DNA of 53,915 bases. It comes from JACJYC01 sp964558465. GTDB lineage: Bacteria; Bacteroidota; Bacteroidia; Chitinophagales; Saprospiraceae. Each line of letters begins with the position of its first letter. Position 1 is the stretch's first letter. The notes beneath the pieces were generated by a model. That model had not been told where the DNA came from. It did not search any database and saw nothing but the letters and a program-made list of their open reading frames with translations. Both the position numbers and the translations under genes were made by a program. Positions 26,173-35,577 of this stretch are shown here, in pieces. The DNA is taken from the NCBI GenBank assembly GCA_964558465.1, contig CAZLEF010000045.1, forward strand, positions 1-53,915, in the 5' to 3' direction.

Positions 26173-26264
26173 GGCCACCCTCCTTCGCCGAGGCTCCGGC
26201 CTCTGGACGACGAAGTGTCGCCCTATGGCGGACGGAGTCGGCGGGCGAAGACGACTAAAGAACC

Positions 26265-27179
26265 TCAAGGCCTAGGCCGCGGCTTCGTAGCCTTCTCCAC
26301 CGATACATCCCCGAAAGTAACGCTGATCGTCACAGCGGCATTCATCTCCAGGGAAGGTTTGATATGGATCTTTTTGAACTCGGGGTTGTCAGTTTCCAGG
26401 ATGGCATTCATCAGGTTGGGAGTTTTGATCTTGCCCTGGTTGGCCGATAGTGCGTAGGTCAGCAAAGAAGGGTTAGGGTGGTAAAAAAAGACGTCGGAAT
26501 GGTCAGCGGAAACGTTCAGGCGCAGGAAGTCGTCTGCGGCAAAAAGCCGGACGGCGCCGTACTGAGCGTTGATGTCAAAGCTGCCGCGGATATGGTTGAG
26601 GAACAGGTCGGACCGGCGGCTGAAGATATTCACCTGACCATCGAGGTAGTCGCCGAACAGGTCGCCGAACCGGGTTTCGAGGCCCACCACACCCCGGATA
26701 TTGTTGAGGGTGATCTTGCTGAACTGACTGTTGATGCGCAACCGGTTGACCAGGTTTTTGACCTCGGTTTCACCAAAATAGTTTTTAATATATACCGGGC
26801 AGGCTTCCGGCAGCTTTACGGTGTACACCACGTCGTACATGGATTCCGAAGCGTCTGCTTTTTCATCCTTTGAAAGGTAATTGCGCAGGTATATTTTGTT
26901 TTTCACCTTGGTCAGGTCGTATTGCATAGCGCTCAGATCGCGTTCGGCGATGGCTTTATCCGGGTTTTTGGCCGTGATCTGCACCAAAACGGAGATTTCC
27001 TGGCGGTCCCAGCTTTCTACAAAAACCTCGGCTTTTTCTCCCTCAATATTCACCTCATAACCTTCCTTATAGGCAAAATTTTTCTCCACCCGCCTGGTGA
27101 CGGTTTGAAGCAAAACCTGCGCCGATAAACCGGTCCCCAAAAAAAATAATGTGCTAATGACCAAAAATGCTTTTTTCAT
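26265..27179 (-). CDS. Secreted DUF4097-like beta-helical protein
   Basis: 304 residues from the ATG at 27179; a TTG six bases upstream is less likely. The signal peptide (MKKAFLVISTLFFLGTGLSAQ) leads to repetitive short beta strands (EVNIEGEKAEVFVESWDRQEISV, RINSQFSKITLNNIRGVVGLETRFGDLFG). This is typical of the DUF4097/DUF4098 putative-adhesin fold often encoded beside anti-sigma factors. It is the third gene of a sigma/anti-sigma run and is probably a regulated envelope protein. Its real role is unknown. Confidence 0.75.
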   Translation of the reverse strand: MKKAFLVISTLFFLGTGLSAQVLLQTVTRRVEKNFAYKEGYEVNIEGEKAEVFVESWDRQEISVLVQITAKNPDKAIAERDLSAMQYDLTKVKNKIYLRNYLSKDEKADASESMYDVVYTVKLPEACPVYIKNYFGETEVKNLVNRLRINSQFSKITLNNIRGVVGLETRFGDLFGDYLDGQVNIFSRRSDLFLNHIRGSFDINAQYGAVRLFAADDFLRLNVSADHSDVFFYHPNPSLLTYALSANQGKIKTPNLMNAILETDNPEFKKIHIKPSLEMNAAVTISVTFGDVSVEKATKPRPRP

Positions 27180-27301
27180 TTTCAACCGTTTAATATGCTC
27201 CGGACTGACGATTTTTAACCCACAAATCCCGCTCGTACATGAGGGACGCCCCTACGGATCTGACCGCTGGCAACTTACGACTAACAGCTTAGGACTTACG
27301 A

Positions 27302-27895
27302 CTATATCATCTCTGCCATTTTCTTGACCACGGTCGTCCGTTGTTTTTCAATATCTGATAATTGGATCGCAAGCGTCTGATCTTCCTTGCCGTACCGCTC
27401 CATCATTTGCTCAATTTCCGTTCTGGCAGCGTCCAGTTCATCCAGTTCGCCCCGCAGGGCCTGGAATTCGGGAAATGAATGGACTGCCGAACGTTCTGCC
27501 TCCCGGAGAAGGGCCTGGATCAGCGCCTGGTCGTCCATATCTTCACCCGCCCGGGCAGGATATACGGTTTGCACACCGTAAACAAGGGTGTACCCGGGGT
27601 CATTGGCCCGCTCCCAGACCAGCCAGCCCGCGGTGACCAGCAAAACAACAGCCGCTGCAATCCGCAAAGGGTGAAAATACCTGACCTTGGACGGTTTGAG
27701 TTTGTCCAGTTCGTTTTCAATGGCCGGCCAGACGTTTTCCGGGGCTTTGTAGACCGGAAGGCCGGCCAAAGCCTGTTGGTAAACGGCTTCGGCATCCATT
27801 TTTTGGGAAATGGCATCCCAAAGGCCAGCCGGCGGATTATGCAACGGAAGCTCCCGAATGGATGCCAGCAATGTTTCGCGGTTGTATTCTTTCAT
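27302..27895 (-). CDS. Putative anti-sigma factor, single membrane helix
   Basis: 197 residues. A cytoplasmic N-terminal part (1-90) has two internal repeats (LHNPPAGLWDAISQKMDAE and VYKAPENVWPAIENELDK). One membrane helix follows (about 97-112, IAAAVVLLVTAGWLVW), then a periplasmic coiled coil (about 140-197). It lies between the ECF sigma gene and the DUF4097-like gene on the same strand, which is the normal place for an anti-sigma factor that holds the sigma at the membrane. It lacks the zinc-binding HxxxCxxC motif of ZAS-type anti-sigmas, so the assignment rests on topology and context. Confidence 0.75.
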   Translation of the reverse strand: MKEYNRETLLASIRELPLHNPPAGLWDAISQKMDAEAVYQQALAGLPVYKAPENVWPAIENELDKLKPSKVRYFHPLRIAAAVVLLVTAGWLVWERANDPGYTLVYGVQTVYPARAGEDMDDQALIQALLREAERSAVHSFPEFQALRGELDELDAARTEIEQMMERYGKEDQTLAIQLSDIEKQRTTVVKKMAEMI

Positions 27896-28139
27896 CGTCT
27901 TCCACTTTAATCCGCCCTTCAGGCGGATAAACCTTTATCCTTTCCCCCTTTAACCTTTAACCTTCCTCCTCCCCCTGCCCCCTCCAGCGGGGGATAACGT
28001 CTCGCTTGCAAAGGCCGGGTTTTGAAAACCGGAATTGAAATCCGAATAAACATTACCCATCTTGAACCATAAAAAACGAAATCAAGTAGTTCAACGGCTC
28101 AATCTTTAACCTTTATCCTTTAACCTTCCTCCCTCCCCC
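27896..28139. other. 244-bp spacer with CTTTAACC repeats and a GC palindrome
   Basis: No gene seen. CTTTAACCTTTAACCTTCCTCC-type repeats occur at both ends (about 27943-27975 and 28105-28137). Between them is CCCCCTGCCCCCTCCAGCGGGGGAT, a palindrome closely related to the one at 48658-48678 and 49029-49049. The spacer splits the sigma gene from its probable anti-sigma gene. Confidence 0.65.
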
Positions 28140-28676
28140 CTACACATCCAGCCACTCGCCAAGGGTGCGACGCAACCTTTTTTTTGCGTGAAACAACTGG
28201 GATTTTGAAGTTCCCGGTGAAATTCCAAGGATCTCGGCAGTTTCCTGGTGGCTGTACCCTTCCACCTCAATTAACAAAAACACCGCCCTGTAACCCTCCG
28301 GCAGGGATTGTATCGCTTTTTCAAGGTACTCCGCCGTCATAAAATCACCCCAGTCCACCCAATCTTCAGACGGATTGGCGGGGAGTTCTTCGAATACCGG
28401 TTCGCGTTTCATCCTGGAAATAGCGGTCCGGATCATGATGGTTTTGATCCAGGCCCCAAGGGTGGATTCTTTCCGGAATTTGGCCAGGGCCTTGAAGACC
28501 TTAACAAATCCTTCCTGCAGTACGTCCGAGGCGAGGTCATAATCATTGGTGATCCGGTAGGCGATCGTGTACATAGCCTGGCTATAGCGGTCGTACAGCG
28601 CCTTTTGGGCCAAACGATCATTGGCCAGACAACCTTCAATGATCTCTGCCTCGGTCATGTTAAGGGTCGTTGGCAT
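28140..28676 (-). CDS. ECF RNA polymerase sigma factor
   Basis: 178 residues, the usual ECF length. Region 2 (about 10-92) has LYDRYSQAMYTIAYRITNDYDLASDVLQEGFVKVFKAL, and region 4 (about 120-172) has LPEGYRAVFLLIEVEGYSHQETAEILGISPGTSKSQLFHAKKRLR. The start at the ATG at 28676 is used; a second Met seven codons in is possible. It is followed by a membrane anti-sigma candidate and a DUF4097-like gene, so it probably answers an envelope signal. Confidence 0.93.
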   Translation of the reverse strand: MPTTLNMTEAEIIEGCLANDRLAQKALYDRYSQAMYTIAYRITNDYDLASDVLQEGFVKVFKALAKFRKESTLGAWIKTIMIRTAISRMKREPVFEELPANPSEDWVDWGDFMTAEYLEKAIQSLPEGYRAVFLLIEVEGYSHQETAEILGISPGTSKSQLFHAKKRLRRTLGEWLDV

Positions 28677-28756
28677 AAGTACACCCGCATTTTAAAGGTA
28701 AGGTGTACCCTGCGGGGCGATTGGGTTGTATGCAATTTCAAAAATATTTCCTCGGG

Positions 28757-28829
28757 CTTCGTCGGACTGCGAACTGCGAACTGCCAACTGTGAACTGCCA
28801 ACTACAGACTGCAAACTGCCAACTCCTCC
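28757..28829. repeat. GAACTGCCAACTG tandem array
   Basis: Imperfect GAACTGCGAACTGCCAACTG units fill the gap up to the stop codon of the aldose epimerase gene. Related units lie at 23960-23990 and 30121-30157. Confidence 0.85.
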
Positions 28830-29981
28830 CTATTTCGCCCCAAACTTGTACATCGTCCGCGTCAGATACTTTTGCCCGGGTTCCAGGGTTGTGGACGGAA
28901 ATCCGGGTTGATTGGGCGAATCCGGGAAATGCTGGGTTTCAAGGCAAAAACCGGTTCGGTGCGTATAGGCTTTACCGTCTTTTCCGGTGAGCGCGCCGCT
29001 CAGGAAATTGCCGCTGTAGAATTGAACGCCCGGTTCTTCGGTCCAGACTTCCAGTATGCGCCCCGAATAGGGTTCATAAACACTGGCCGCCAGTTCCATG
29101 CCTTCGCCTTGCCGGTCGAGCACAAAATTGTGGTCATACCCCAATCCGTTCCGGATTTGTTCATGGTCCTCATCGATCCGGGCGCCGATGGCAGTAATTT
29201 TCCGGAAATCAAAAGGCGTTCCCTCCACCGGGGCGAGTTCGCCTGTTGGTATGAGGGTTTTGTCCACGGGTGTATACCGGCTTGCGTTGATGCGCAACTG
29301 GTGTTTGAGGATGCTGTCCTTCACCCCGCCGGTCAGGTTGAAATAGGCATGGTTGGTGAGGTTGCACACCGTTTTTTTATCGGTCGAGGCCTGGTATTCC
29401 ATGAGCAGTTCATTGGCGTTGCTCAAGCTGTAGGTGACTGTTACATCCAGATTGCCGGGATACCCTTCCTCCATATCCTTGCTCAGGTACCGGAGTTTTA
29501 ATCCGGTGATTGAATCGGTGGCCATCTCTTCCGCGGTCCACAATACTTTGTTGAACCCCTTTACCCCGCCGTGGAGGTGATTGGGGCCGTTGTTGGTCGC
29601 AAGGGTGTATTCCTGACCATCCAGGCTGAATTTACCTCCGGCGATCCGGTTGCCGTACCGGCCAACAACCGCTCCGAAATAGGGATTATCGCCCACATAA
29701 CCGTCCACCTTGTCGAAACCCAGGGTAATGTCTTCAAAGTCCCCGGCCCGGTCCGGAGTGATTATTTTGACGATGGATGCGCCAAAATTGGTAATGGCGA
29801 CCTCCACCCCGTTTTTATTTCGCAAGGTGTAAATATCGGCGGGCCCGTCAGGGGTATTCCCGAATGCCGCTTTGGAAATGCTCAATCCGGAGTTTTCCAT
29901 GTTCGGTTCAGTGTTTTTTGGCGAATGGTTGCAGGCCAGGATGAATACGACCGGCAGGATCATGAATAGGTTGCTTTTCAT
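28830..29981 (-). CDS. galM: Aldose 1-epimerase (mutarotase), lipoprotein form
   Basis: 383 residues. The N-terminus has a lipobox (VFILACNHS, Cys17), so it is probably a periplasm-facing or outer-membrane lipoprotein rather than the cytosolic form. The galactose-mutarotase fold is clear: GASIVKIITPDR, GRYGNRIAGGKF, NHLHGGVKGFNKVLW with the family His, NHAYFNLTG with the catalytic His, and the catalytic Glu in EEPGVQFYSGN. It interconverts alpha and beta anomers of aldohexoses. The sodium/solute symporter gene lies 183 bp upstream on the same strand, a sensible pair because symporters prefer one anomer. Confidence 0.93.
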   Translation of the reverse strand: MKSNLFMILPVVFILACNHSPKNTEPNMENSGLSISKAAFGNTPDGPADIYTLRNKNGVEVAITNFGASIVKIITPDRAGDFEDITLGFDKVDGYVGDNPYFGAVVGRYGNRIAGGKFSLDGQEYTLATNNGPNHLHGGVKGFNKVLWTAEEMATDSITGLKLRYLSKDMEEGYPGNLDVTVTYSLSNANELLMEYQASTDKKTVCNLTNHAYFNLTGGVKDSILKHQLRINASRYTPVDKTLIPTGELAPVEGTPFDFRKITAIGARIDEDHEQIRNGLGYDHNFVLDRQGEGMELAASVYEPYSGRILEVWTEEPGVQFYSGNFLSGALTGKDGKAYTHRTGFCLETQHFPDSPNQPGFPSTTLEPGQKYLTRTMYKFGAK

Positions 29982-30049
29982 TTATTGTTTGTTTGACAGT
30001 TCGACCCCGCCTCCGCTGAAGCTACGGCGGGTAAAAGTTCGACAGGTGG

Positions 30050-30066
30050 CCACGCCCCAGGCATGG
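30050..30066. repeat. CCACGCC-type hairpin (copy 6)
   Basis: CCACGCC-CCA-GGCATGG with one mismatched pair, between AGTTCGACAG and CAGTTCGATAG units. A second palindrome, CCTCCGCTGAAGC/TACGGCGGG, lies at about 30010-30032. Confidence 0.8.
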
Positions 30067-30120
30067 GCAGTTCGATAGTTGGCCCTGCAAAATGAAAATT
30101 CGTTTCCAGTTAAACGGACC

Positions 30121-30157
30121 AAGACTGCCAACTGCACACTGCCAACTGCTAACTTTC
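30121..30157. repeat. ACTGCCAACTGC tandem array
   Basis: Three to four ACTGCCAACTGC units end near the stop codon of the symporter gene at 30165. Confidence 0.8.
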
Positions 30158-30164
30158 AAAAGAT

Positions 30165-31919
30165 TTACCCATTAAAATACAAATACGCGGCTAGGATCAG
30201 CGCGACCACCAGGACGGAATACACCACGTCTTTCACTTCCCAACTGGCCCGGTTTTCAGCGCGGTCTTCAGTTGTGAGCGTGGAGAAAGTGAGTCCGCTG
30301 ATCTTTTGCAGCGAAGGCGCTTCCGTGGCATAACTTACGATGATCATGGTAGCTGCACAGACCAGGAAGATCAGCAAGCTGTAGTATTGGAAAAAGATAT
30401 TGTTGACCACCCAGAAAAAGGAGCCCTGTTCGTAGGCGAAACCCTCTGTCAAAGCCACCGGCGTGTCGATGGCCAGGCGGAACAGCCCCATCGCAAAACC
30501 CACGCCAAGGGCGGCAAGGCAACCTTTCGCGTTCAGCCGTTTCATGAAAACCCCGAAGAAAAACACCACAAAGATCGGCGGCGCCAGATACCCTTGCACC
30601 GATTGCAGATAGTCGTACAAACCGCGGCTCCCCTGAATAACGGGGATCCATAACAAGCCGATGATCACCATGCCTACCGTGGCGATGCGGCCGATGCGCA
30701 CCAGGCTTTTCTGAGACGCATTGGGCCTGAATTTGGAATAAAAATCCATGGTAAACAAGGTAGAGGAAGCGTTGAAAACGCCGGCCAGCGAACTCATCAG
30801 CGCTGCCAGCAAACCCGCTACCACAATACCGCGAACGCCGCTTGGCATCACATTCGCTACCAGCAACGGGAAGGCCTGCTGGGCATTTGCCCGGATCAGG
30901 TTGCCGTCGGCATCCATCAACTGGCTGCTCAGGGCTTCCATTTTGCCGCTGGAGGCCAGGGCAAAACAGATCATGCCCGGTATGATAAAAATGAAAACCG
31001 GCAACAATTTCAGAAATGCCGCCGCAATAGTACCGCGACGGGCTTCCGTCAGGTTGGCCGCGCCAAGTGTGCGTTGCACGATATATTGGTCGGTACACCA
31101 GTACCATAAGCCGATAATGGGCGCGCAAAACAACATGCCGACCCACGGGTAGTTGGAATTGAAATACCAGGCCATCTGGGTATCGGTCTTTACAGGCGCC
31201 CAGGTACCTTCCATACCGGCCGGCACCAGCGGCTTCCATAGGTTGAACATTTCGGAGCCGCAGATTGCCCGAAGCTCGTCCCAACCGCCCAATGCCTGCA
31301 ATCCGTAATAAGTCAGGAGAATAGACCCTAAAATTAAAATAATCGTCTGGATCGCTTCCGTGTAAGCCACAGCCTTCAACCCGCCCAGAACGGTGTAGGC
31401 GCCGGTGAGGATAATTACCAGGATGGAGCCGAACCAGAAACTGTTCATTCCCCAAAGATTAAATTCAGGAAGCAAAACCCCAAATACAATACCGCCGGCA
31501 AAGATCCCCACGGCCACCTTGGTGAGCACATACGCGACCAGCGAGATCAGCGACAATACCCAACGGGCGGTCGGTGAAAAACGCCGCTCCAGAAATTCCG
31601 GCATGGTAAAAACTTTGGAACGCATGTAAAAAGGCGCCATGACCCACCCCAGCACCAGCAGGCACCAGGCGTGCAATTCATAGTGGGCAAGCGCTACCCC
31701 ATCGGTCGCCCCGGAGCCGGCCAGGCCCACCAGGTGTTCGGAACCGATATTAGAGGCAAAAATCGATGCGCCGACAATGAACCAGCCGAGGTTGCGCCCT
31801 GCCAGGAAATATTCGTCGGAGGTGTTTTTTTGTTTCTGGATCACCCGCCAGGCGATGCCCAGGATCAGGGCAAAATAGCCGGCAACCAAAATCCAGTCCA
31901 GTGTAGATAATACGGTCAT
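30165..31919 (-). CDS. Sodium/solute symporter (SSS family), SGLT-like
   Basis: 584 residues from the ATG at 31919; the frame upstream has no membrane character. About 14 hydrophobic segments. Family marks include DEYFLAGRNLGWFIVGASIFASNIGSEHLVGLAGSGA (first inverted repeat), MPEFLERRFSP, and TYYGLQALGGWDEL; WYWCTDQYIVQRTLGA is the SSS signature region of sugar-type members. It probably imports a sugar with sodium. The adjacent mutarotase gene supports a hexose substrate. Confidence 0.92.
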   Translation of the reverse strand: MTVLSTLDWILVAGYFALILGIAWRVIQKQKNTSDEYFLAGRNLGWFIVGASIFASNIGSEHLVGLAGSGATDGVALAHYELHAWCLLVLGWVMAPFYMRSKVFTMPEFLERRFSPTARWVLSLISLVAYVLTKVAVGIFAGGIVFGVLLPEFNLWGMNSFWFGSILVIILTGAYTVLGGLKAVAYTEAIQTIILILGSILLTYYGLQALGGWDELRAICGSEMFNLWKPLVPAGMEGTWAPVKTDTQMAWYFNSNYPWVGMLFCAPIIGLWYWCTDQYIVQRTLGAANLTEARRGTIAAAFLKLLPVFIFIIPGMICFALASSGKMEALSSQLMDADGNLIRANAQQAFPLLVANVMPSGVRGIVVAGLLAALMSSLAGVFNASSTLFTMDFYSKFRPNASQKSLVRIGRIATVGMVIIGLLWIPVIQGSRGLYDYLQSVQGYLAPPIFVVFFFGVFMKRLNAKGCLAALGVGFAMGLFRLAIDTPVALTEGFAYEQGSFFWVVNNIFFQYYSLLIFLVCAATMIIVSYATEAPSLQKISGLTFSTLTTEDRAENRASWEVKDVVYSVLVVALILAAYLYFNG

Positions 31920-32175
31920 GATGCCAATGTTTAAAGTTTGTTTTGCTTTGAAGAACAGCGTCAAATTAAAGTGATTTTGCGTAAACCGGGAAATTTTTAT
32001 TTTAAATTGCATCCGAAGGCCGGGTTTCATTTATCCTTACAGGGCTTTTGAGGGTGTTTTTTACGACCATTCTCCCCCGGTTGGTAGAATTTTACCCAGG
32101 ATTGATCGAAACTCAGTAACTTTTGCCCGCAATTCTGGATTTTTTTGTAAAATAGCCTCAAATTCGCACATTGAT
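31920..32175. other. 256-bp divergent spacer
   Basis: Divergent region between the symporter and the coiled-coil gene. It is AT-rich next to the symporter and has no tandem array, unlike most other spacers. It must hold promoters for both directions, but no exact TAnnTTTG was found. Confidence 0.5.
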
Positions 32176-32844
32176 ATGGCATCCGTTTTTAAAAATATCA
32201 AATCGCTTTTTGTCGTCCCGGAGGAGACCACGGCGGCAACGGCTGAAGAAAAGGCAGGAACCCCCGAGGCCAAGCAGGAACCGGCCTCGCCCCGGCAACC
32301 GACTCCTTCCGGACAAGCAGGCCCGGGAAAGGTGACCCAGCAGTTCACGGAAGTCCTGTTCAACGCCATGGAAGCCAACAACCTGGAAGGGTTCGACTAC
32401 CTGGAGTTCAAACAGTCCCTCAGGTCGCTGGAAAAAATGCCGATGGACGAACCGACCCGTTTCCGTTCGGCATTTGCCATGGCGCAAACCATGGGCGCCA
32501 CCCCCGAAAAACTGGTCCAGGCCGCCCAGCATTACGCTGCCGTCCTGAAAGAAGAAGAGCGCAAATTTGAGGAGGCGCTGGCGCACCAGCAAACCAAACA
32601 GATCGGCGCCAAAGCAGGGCAGATCAAGGACCTGGATACGATCATTCAGCAAAAAACGGAACAAATCAAAAAACTGACCCAGGAGATCGAACAACACCGC
32701 GCCCAGCAAGCGCAACTGCAACAGGAAGTGGCCGACGCAAGCGGCAAAGTGGAGGCTACCAAAAATAATTTCATCGCTTCTTACAACGCTGTCGCACACC
32801 AGATTACCGACGATATCGAAAAAATGAAACAGTTTTTGAAATAA
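32176..32844 (+). CDS. Coiled-coil protein of a three-gene envelope module
   Basis: 222 residues. A short N-terminal segment (MASVFKNIKSLFVVPEE) is followed by a low-complexity Ala/Pro/Gln linker (to about 55), a helical domain (about 55-120) and a long heptad coiled coil (about 125-195). There is no signal peptide or membrane helix, so it is cytoplasmic or peripheral. I do not recognise the family. It lies 19 bp before the membrane-anchored PspA-like gene, so the two proteins are probably made together and may interact through their coils. Confidence 0.8.
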   Translation: MASVFKNIKSLFVVPEETTAATAEEKAGTPEAKQEPASPRQPTPSGQAGPGKVTQQFTEVLFNAMEANNLEGFDYLEFKQSLRSLEKMPMDEPTRFRSAFAMAQTMGATPEKLVQAAQHYAAVLKEEERKFEEALAHQQTKQIGAKAGQIKDLDTIIQQKTEQIKKLTQEIEQHRAQQAQLQQEVADASGKVEATKNNFIASYNAVAHQITDDIEKMKQFLK

Positions 32845-32863
32845 TCATAAATCAACCTATTCG

Positions 32864-33886
32864 ATGGATTCTTTGCAAAACGAAATGAAACCCAAATCCT
32901 TCTGGAAAAGGCCGGAAGGCATGACGGGACTGATCTTTATGGCTGGCCTGGCCGTCTTGGGAGGATACCTGGTCTATGCACTGCCTTGGGCAACCATTTT
33001 CGCCAATACCCTTTATCTTGCAGGGACCTTGCTGGCCCTGGGCGCCATCATTTACCTGGTGCTCGACCCCAAGGTCCGCAACCTGGTCTGGTATATGTAC
33101 AAAAGCGTCATGCGGTGGATAACCGGGCTGTTTGTCCAGATCGACCCCATCGGCATCCTCAAGTCCTATGTGGAGGATCTTAAGGACAATCTGCGCAAAA
33201 TGAACAAACAGATCGGTCAGTTGCGCGGACAGATGCACAAACTGCAGGAGATCATCCTTACCAATAAAAAAGAGATCCAGAGCAACCTGGCGCTGGCCAG
33301 CAAGGCCAAAGAGGCCAGCAAGCAGTCCGTCATGGTGCTGAAATCGCGCCGCGCCGGCCGCCTCAAGGACAGCAATATCCGCCTGGAAGACCTCTACCGC
33401 AAAATGGAGATCCTCTACCGCGTCCTCACCAAAATGTACGAAAACTCTCAGGTGCTGATGGAGGATATCCAGGACCAGGTTGAAGTGAAAGAACAGGAAC
33501 GCAAAATCATCCATACCAGCCATAGCGCCATGCGTTCGGCGATGAGCGTTATTTCCGGCGACCCCGACAAACGCGCCATGTTCGATATGGCCATGGAAGC
33601 CGTCACCGAAGACGTAGCCAACAAGGTGGGCGAAATGGAGCGTTTCATGGAAATGTCCGCCAGTTTCATGGATTCCATCGACCTGCAAAACGGCATCTTC
33701 GAGGAAGAAGGCCTGCAAATGCTGGAAAAATGGGAAAAGGAAGGGGTATCCCTGCTGCTCGGCGAAGAGAAAGACACCCTGATGTCCAAAGCCAACAGCG
33801 AAACGGATGTACTGGATCTCGACGCGCCGATCAAGGTGCCGGAAAAAGGTGGAAGATCTAACCAGTACAATAACTTTTTTGATTAA
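32864..33886 (+). CDS. Two-helix membrane protein with PspA/ESCRT-III-like coiled coil
   Basis: 340 residues. Two membrane helices (about 19-41 and 46-66) form a hairpin, followed by a basic patch and an amphipathic stretch. A long helical coiled-coil region (about 95-285) then runs from SYVEDLKDNLRKMNKQIGQLRGQMHKL to KVGEMERFMEMSASFMD. The C-terminus is acidic and disordered. The helix layout, starting with a DP-x-x-x-L-x-x-Y/F pattern (DPIGILKSYVEDL), resembles PspA/Vipp1, but with an added membrane anchor. It is the second gene of the module and probably acts at the inner membrane. The PspA relation is structural inference only. Confidence 0.75.
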   Translation: MDSLQNEMKPKSFWKRPEGMTGLIFMAGLAVLGGYLVYALPWATIFANTLYLAGTLLALGAIIYLVLDPKVRNLVWYMYKSVMRWITGLFVQIDPIGILKSYVEDLKDNLRKMNKQIGQLRGQMHKLQEIILTNKKEIQSNLALASKAKEASKQSVMVLKSRRAGRLKDSNIRLEDLYRKMEILYRVLTKMYENSQVLMEDIQDQVEVKEQERKIIHTSHSAMRSAMSVISGDPDKRAMFDMAMEAVTEDVANKVGEMERFMEMSASFMDSIDLQNGIFEEEGLQMLEKWEKEGVSLLLGEEKDTLMSKANSETDVLDLDAPIKVPEKGGRSNQYNNFFD

Positions 33887-33896
33887 CCTCTTTTAG

Positions 33897-34020
33897 TTTA
33901 TGATGGTTTATCATTGTTCATAATGGTTGATTGTTGTCAGTTGCCGTTCAACGGCAAAAACAACAATAAACGATAATAAACAACCATAAACGATAATAAA
34001 CAACTATAAACCAAACTAAA
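33897..34020. repeat. ATAAACGATAATAAACAAC tandem array
   Basis: TTTATGGTTTATCATTG-type units, followed by about four ATAAACGATAATAAACAACC units on the other orientation, fill the gap before the SBP-OmpA gene. The two halves are roughly inverted copies of each other. Confidence 0.85.
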
Positions 34021-34024
34021 AAAA

Positions 34025-35569
34025 ATGGCACAGCGCTTAACGACTTTTTCTAAATTCCTGATCACCTTGCTCGTTGTCGGGGGCGTGTTTTTTGGTGGCC
34101 GGTATTTACTGAATAAAGGTTATCTGGGGGATGTCGGCCAGGACGGCAGCCAGTCCGGTGAGAACAACGATCGTTCATCCTCCGGCGACGGCGACGCGAT
34201 CCGGGTCGGCGTGGTCACCTGGGGCGGATACGCCGGCGGACAATACTTCAACGAAGGTTTTGCAGCCAGCGAAAAATCCCGCTTTTACAAAGACTACGGT
34301 ATTAAAGTCGAGTTCCGGGTACTCGATGATTTTGATGCATCACTCAATGCCTGGAAAAGCGGCGATATCGACCTGCATTGGTACACGATCGACGCCTTCC
34401 CGACCATCGCCAACGGCCTGAAGGATTTTGACCCGGTCGTGCTCTGGCAGTCCGACTGGTCGCGGGGCGGCGACGCTGTTGTCGTTCGCCGGGGCATCAA
34501 CTCCGTGGCCGACCTGCGCGGCAAATCCGTAGCGCTGGCCGAAATGACGCCGTCGCATTCCTTCCTGCTGTGGCTGCTCAACGCGGGCGGGCTTACGGGC
34601 AAGGACATTGCCGTGAAACCCTACGCTTCCGCCATCGAAGCCGCTGACGCTTTCAAAAGCCAACAGGTGGACGCCGCCGTGGTCTGGAGCCCGGACGACG
34701 AAGCCTGCATACGCGCGGTCAACGGCTCAAAAGTGTTGGAGAATACCCGCTCAGCTTCCAATATCATCGCCGATATCTTCTTCGCCAAACGTGAATACGT
34801 GGAGAAAAACCGCGACAAGCTCCAGAAGCTCTACGAGGGCTGGATGAAAGGCGCCGCCGAGATCAACTCCGATCCGGCCGCCAAACAAAAAGCCATCCGG
34901 ATCCTCTCCGAAGGGCTCGGCATCCCCGAGGGCGACGCCGAGGTTTCCATCAATAACGTCCGCCTGGTGACCCACGGCGACAACCGCAACTTCTTCGGTA
35001 TGGATTCCGGCTTCAAAGGCGTCAACGGCGAGGCCCTGTACCGCCGGATGACCCAGGAATATCAGACCCTGGGGTACGCCGACAACAACGTCCCGGCCTG
35101 GCGGCAGATCGCCTATCCGCAGTTGGTGCAACAGACCAGCCTGGCAGGCGCCACCCACGCTGCGGAAGGCCAGAAGGAATTTGTCCAGGTTTCTGATACG
35201 GAAGGCCGCGAACGGGAAGCCATCGCTTCCAAAGAGGTGAGCATCACCTTCCGCACCGGCGAATTTACCCTGGACGAAAACGCCAAATACATCATCGACA
35301 GGGAGTTTATCGAAATTGCCAAGGCTTTCGCCAATGCCAGGATCCGGATCGAAGGCAATACGGACAATGTCGGCAGCCGCCAGAGCAATATCAACCTGTC
35401 GCAGAAACGGGCGCAGGCCGTAGCCAACTACCTGGTTCGCGAGCACGGCATGTCGGCCAACCGCTTCATCATCGTGGGCAACGGCCCCGATCAGCCGGTT
35501 GCCTCCAATGATACGGAAGAGGGCCGGAGCAAAAACCGGCGGACGGATTTTGAGCTGGTGCGGGATTGA
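34025..35569 (+). CDS. Solute-binding domain / OmpA-domain fusion protein
   Basis: 514 residues. An N-terminal membrane anchor (about 10-30, no clear cleavage site) and a Ser/Gly/Asp linker lead to a periplasmic type II binding-protein domain (about 58-330) of the NMT1/SsuA/phosphate-binding kind: IRVGVVTWGGYAGG, GDIDLHWYTIDAFP, DLRGKSVALAEMTPSH, QQVDAAVVWSPDDEA. The C-terminal OmpA domain (about 400-514) has the peptidoglycan-binding pattern with NLSQKRAQAVANYL and RSKNRRTDFEL. It therefore joins ligand sensing to cell-wall binding. No ABC permease or ATPase gene is adjacent, so a transport role is unlikely. It closes the three-gene module and is followed by a strong terminator. Confidence 0.88.
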   Translation: MAQRLTTFSKFLITLLVVGGVFFGGRYLLNKGYLGDVGQDGSQSGENNDRSSSGDGDAIRVGVVTWGGYAGGQYFNEGFAASEKSRFYKDYGIKVEFRVLDDFDASLNAWKSGDIDLHWYTIDAFPTIANGLKDFDPVVLWQSDWSRGGDAVVVRRGINSVADLRGKSVALAEMTPSHSFLLWLLNAGGLTGKDIAVKPYASAIEAADAFKSQQVDAAVVWSPDDEACIRAVNGSKVLENTRSASNIIADIFFAKREYVEKNRDKLQKLYEGWMKGAAEINSDPAAKQKAIRILSEGLGIPEGDAEVSINNVRLVTHGDNRNFFGMDSGFKGVNGEALYRRMTQEYQTLGYADNNVPAWRQIAYPQLVQQTSLAGATHAAEGQKEFVQVSDTEGREREAIASKEVSITFRTGEFTLDENAKYIIDREFIEIAKAFANARIRIEGNTDNVGSRQSNINLSQKRAQAVANYLVREHGMSANRFIIVGNGPDQPVASNDTEEGRSKNRRTDFELVRD

Positions 35570-35577
35570 GCTCCCAC

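Noticed and set aside
30268..31455. Minus-strand open frame overlapping the symporter
   Set aside because: Shadow frame of the symporter, low in hydrophobic segments and rich in Arg/Gly.
32061..32381. Minus-strand frame upstream of the coiled-coil gene
   Set aside because: It is antisense to the start of the coiled-coil gene, which has a better start and collinear neighbours.
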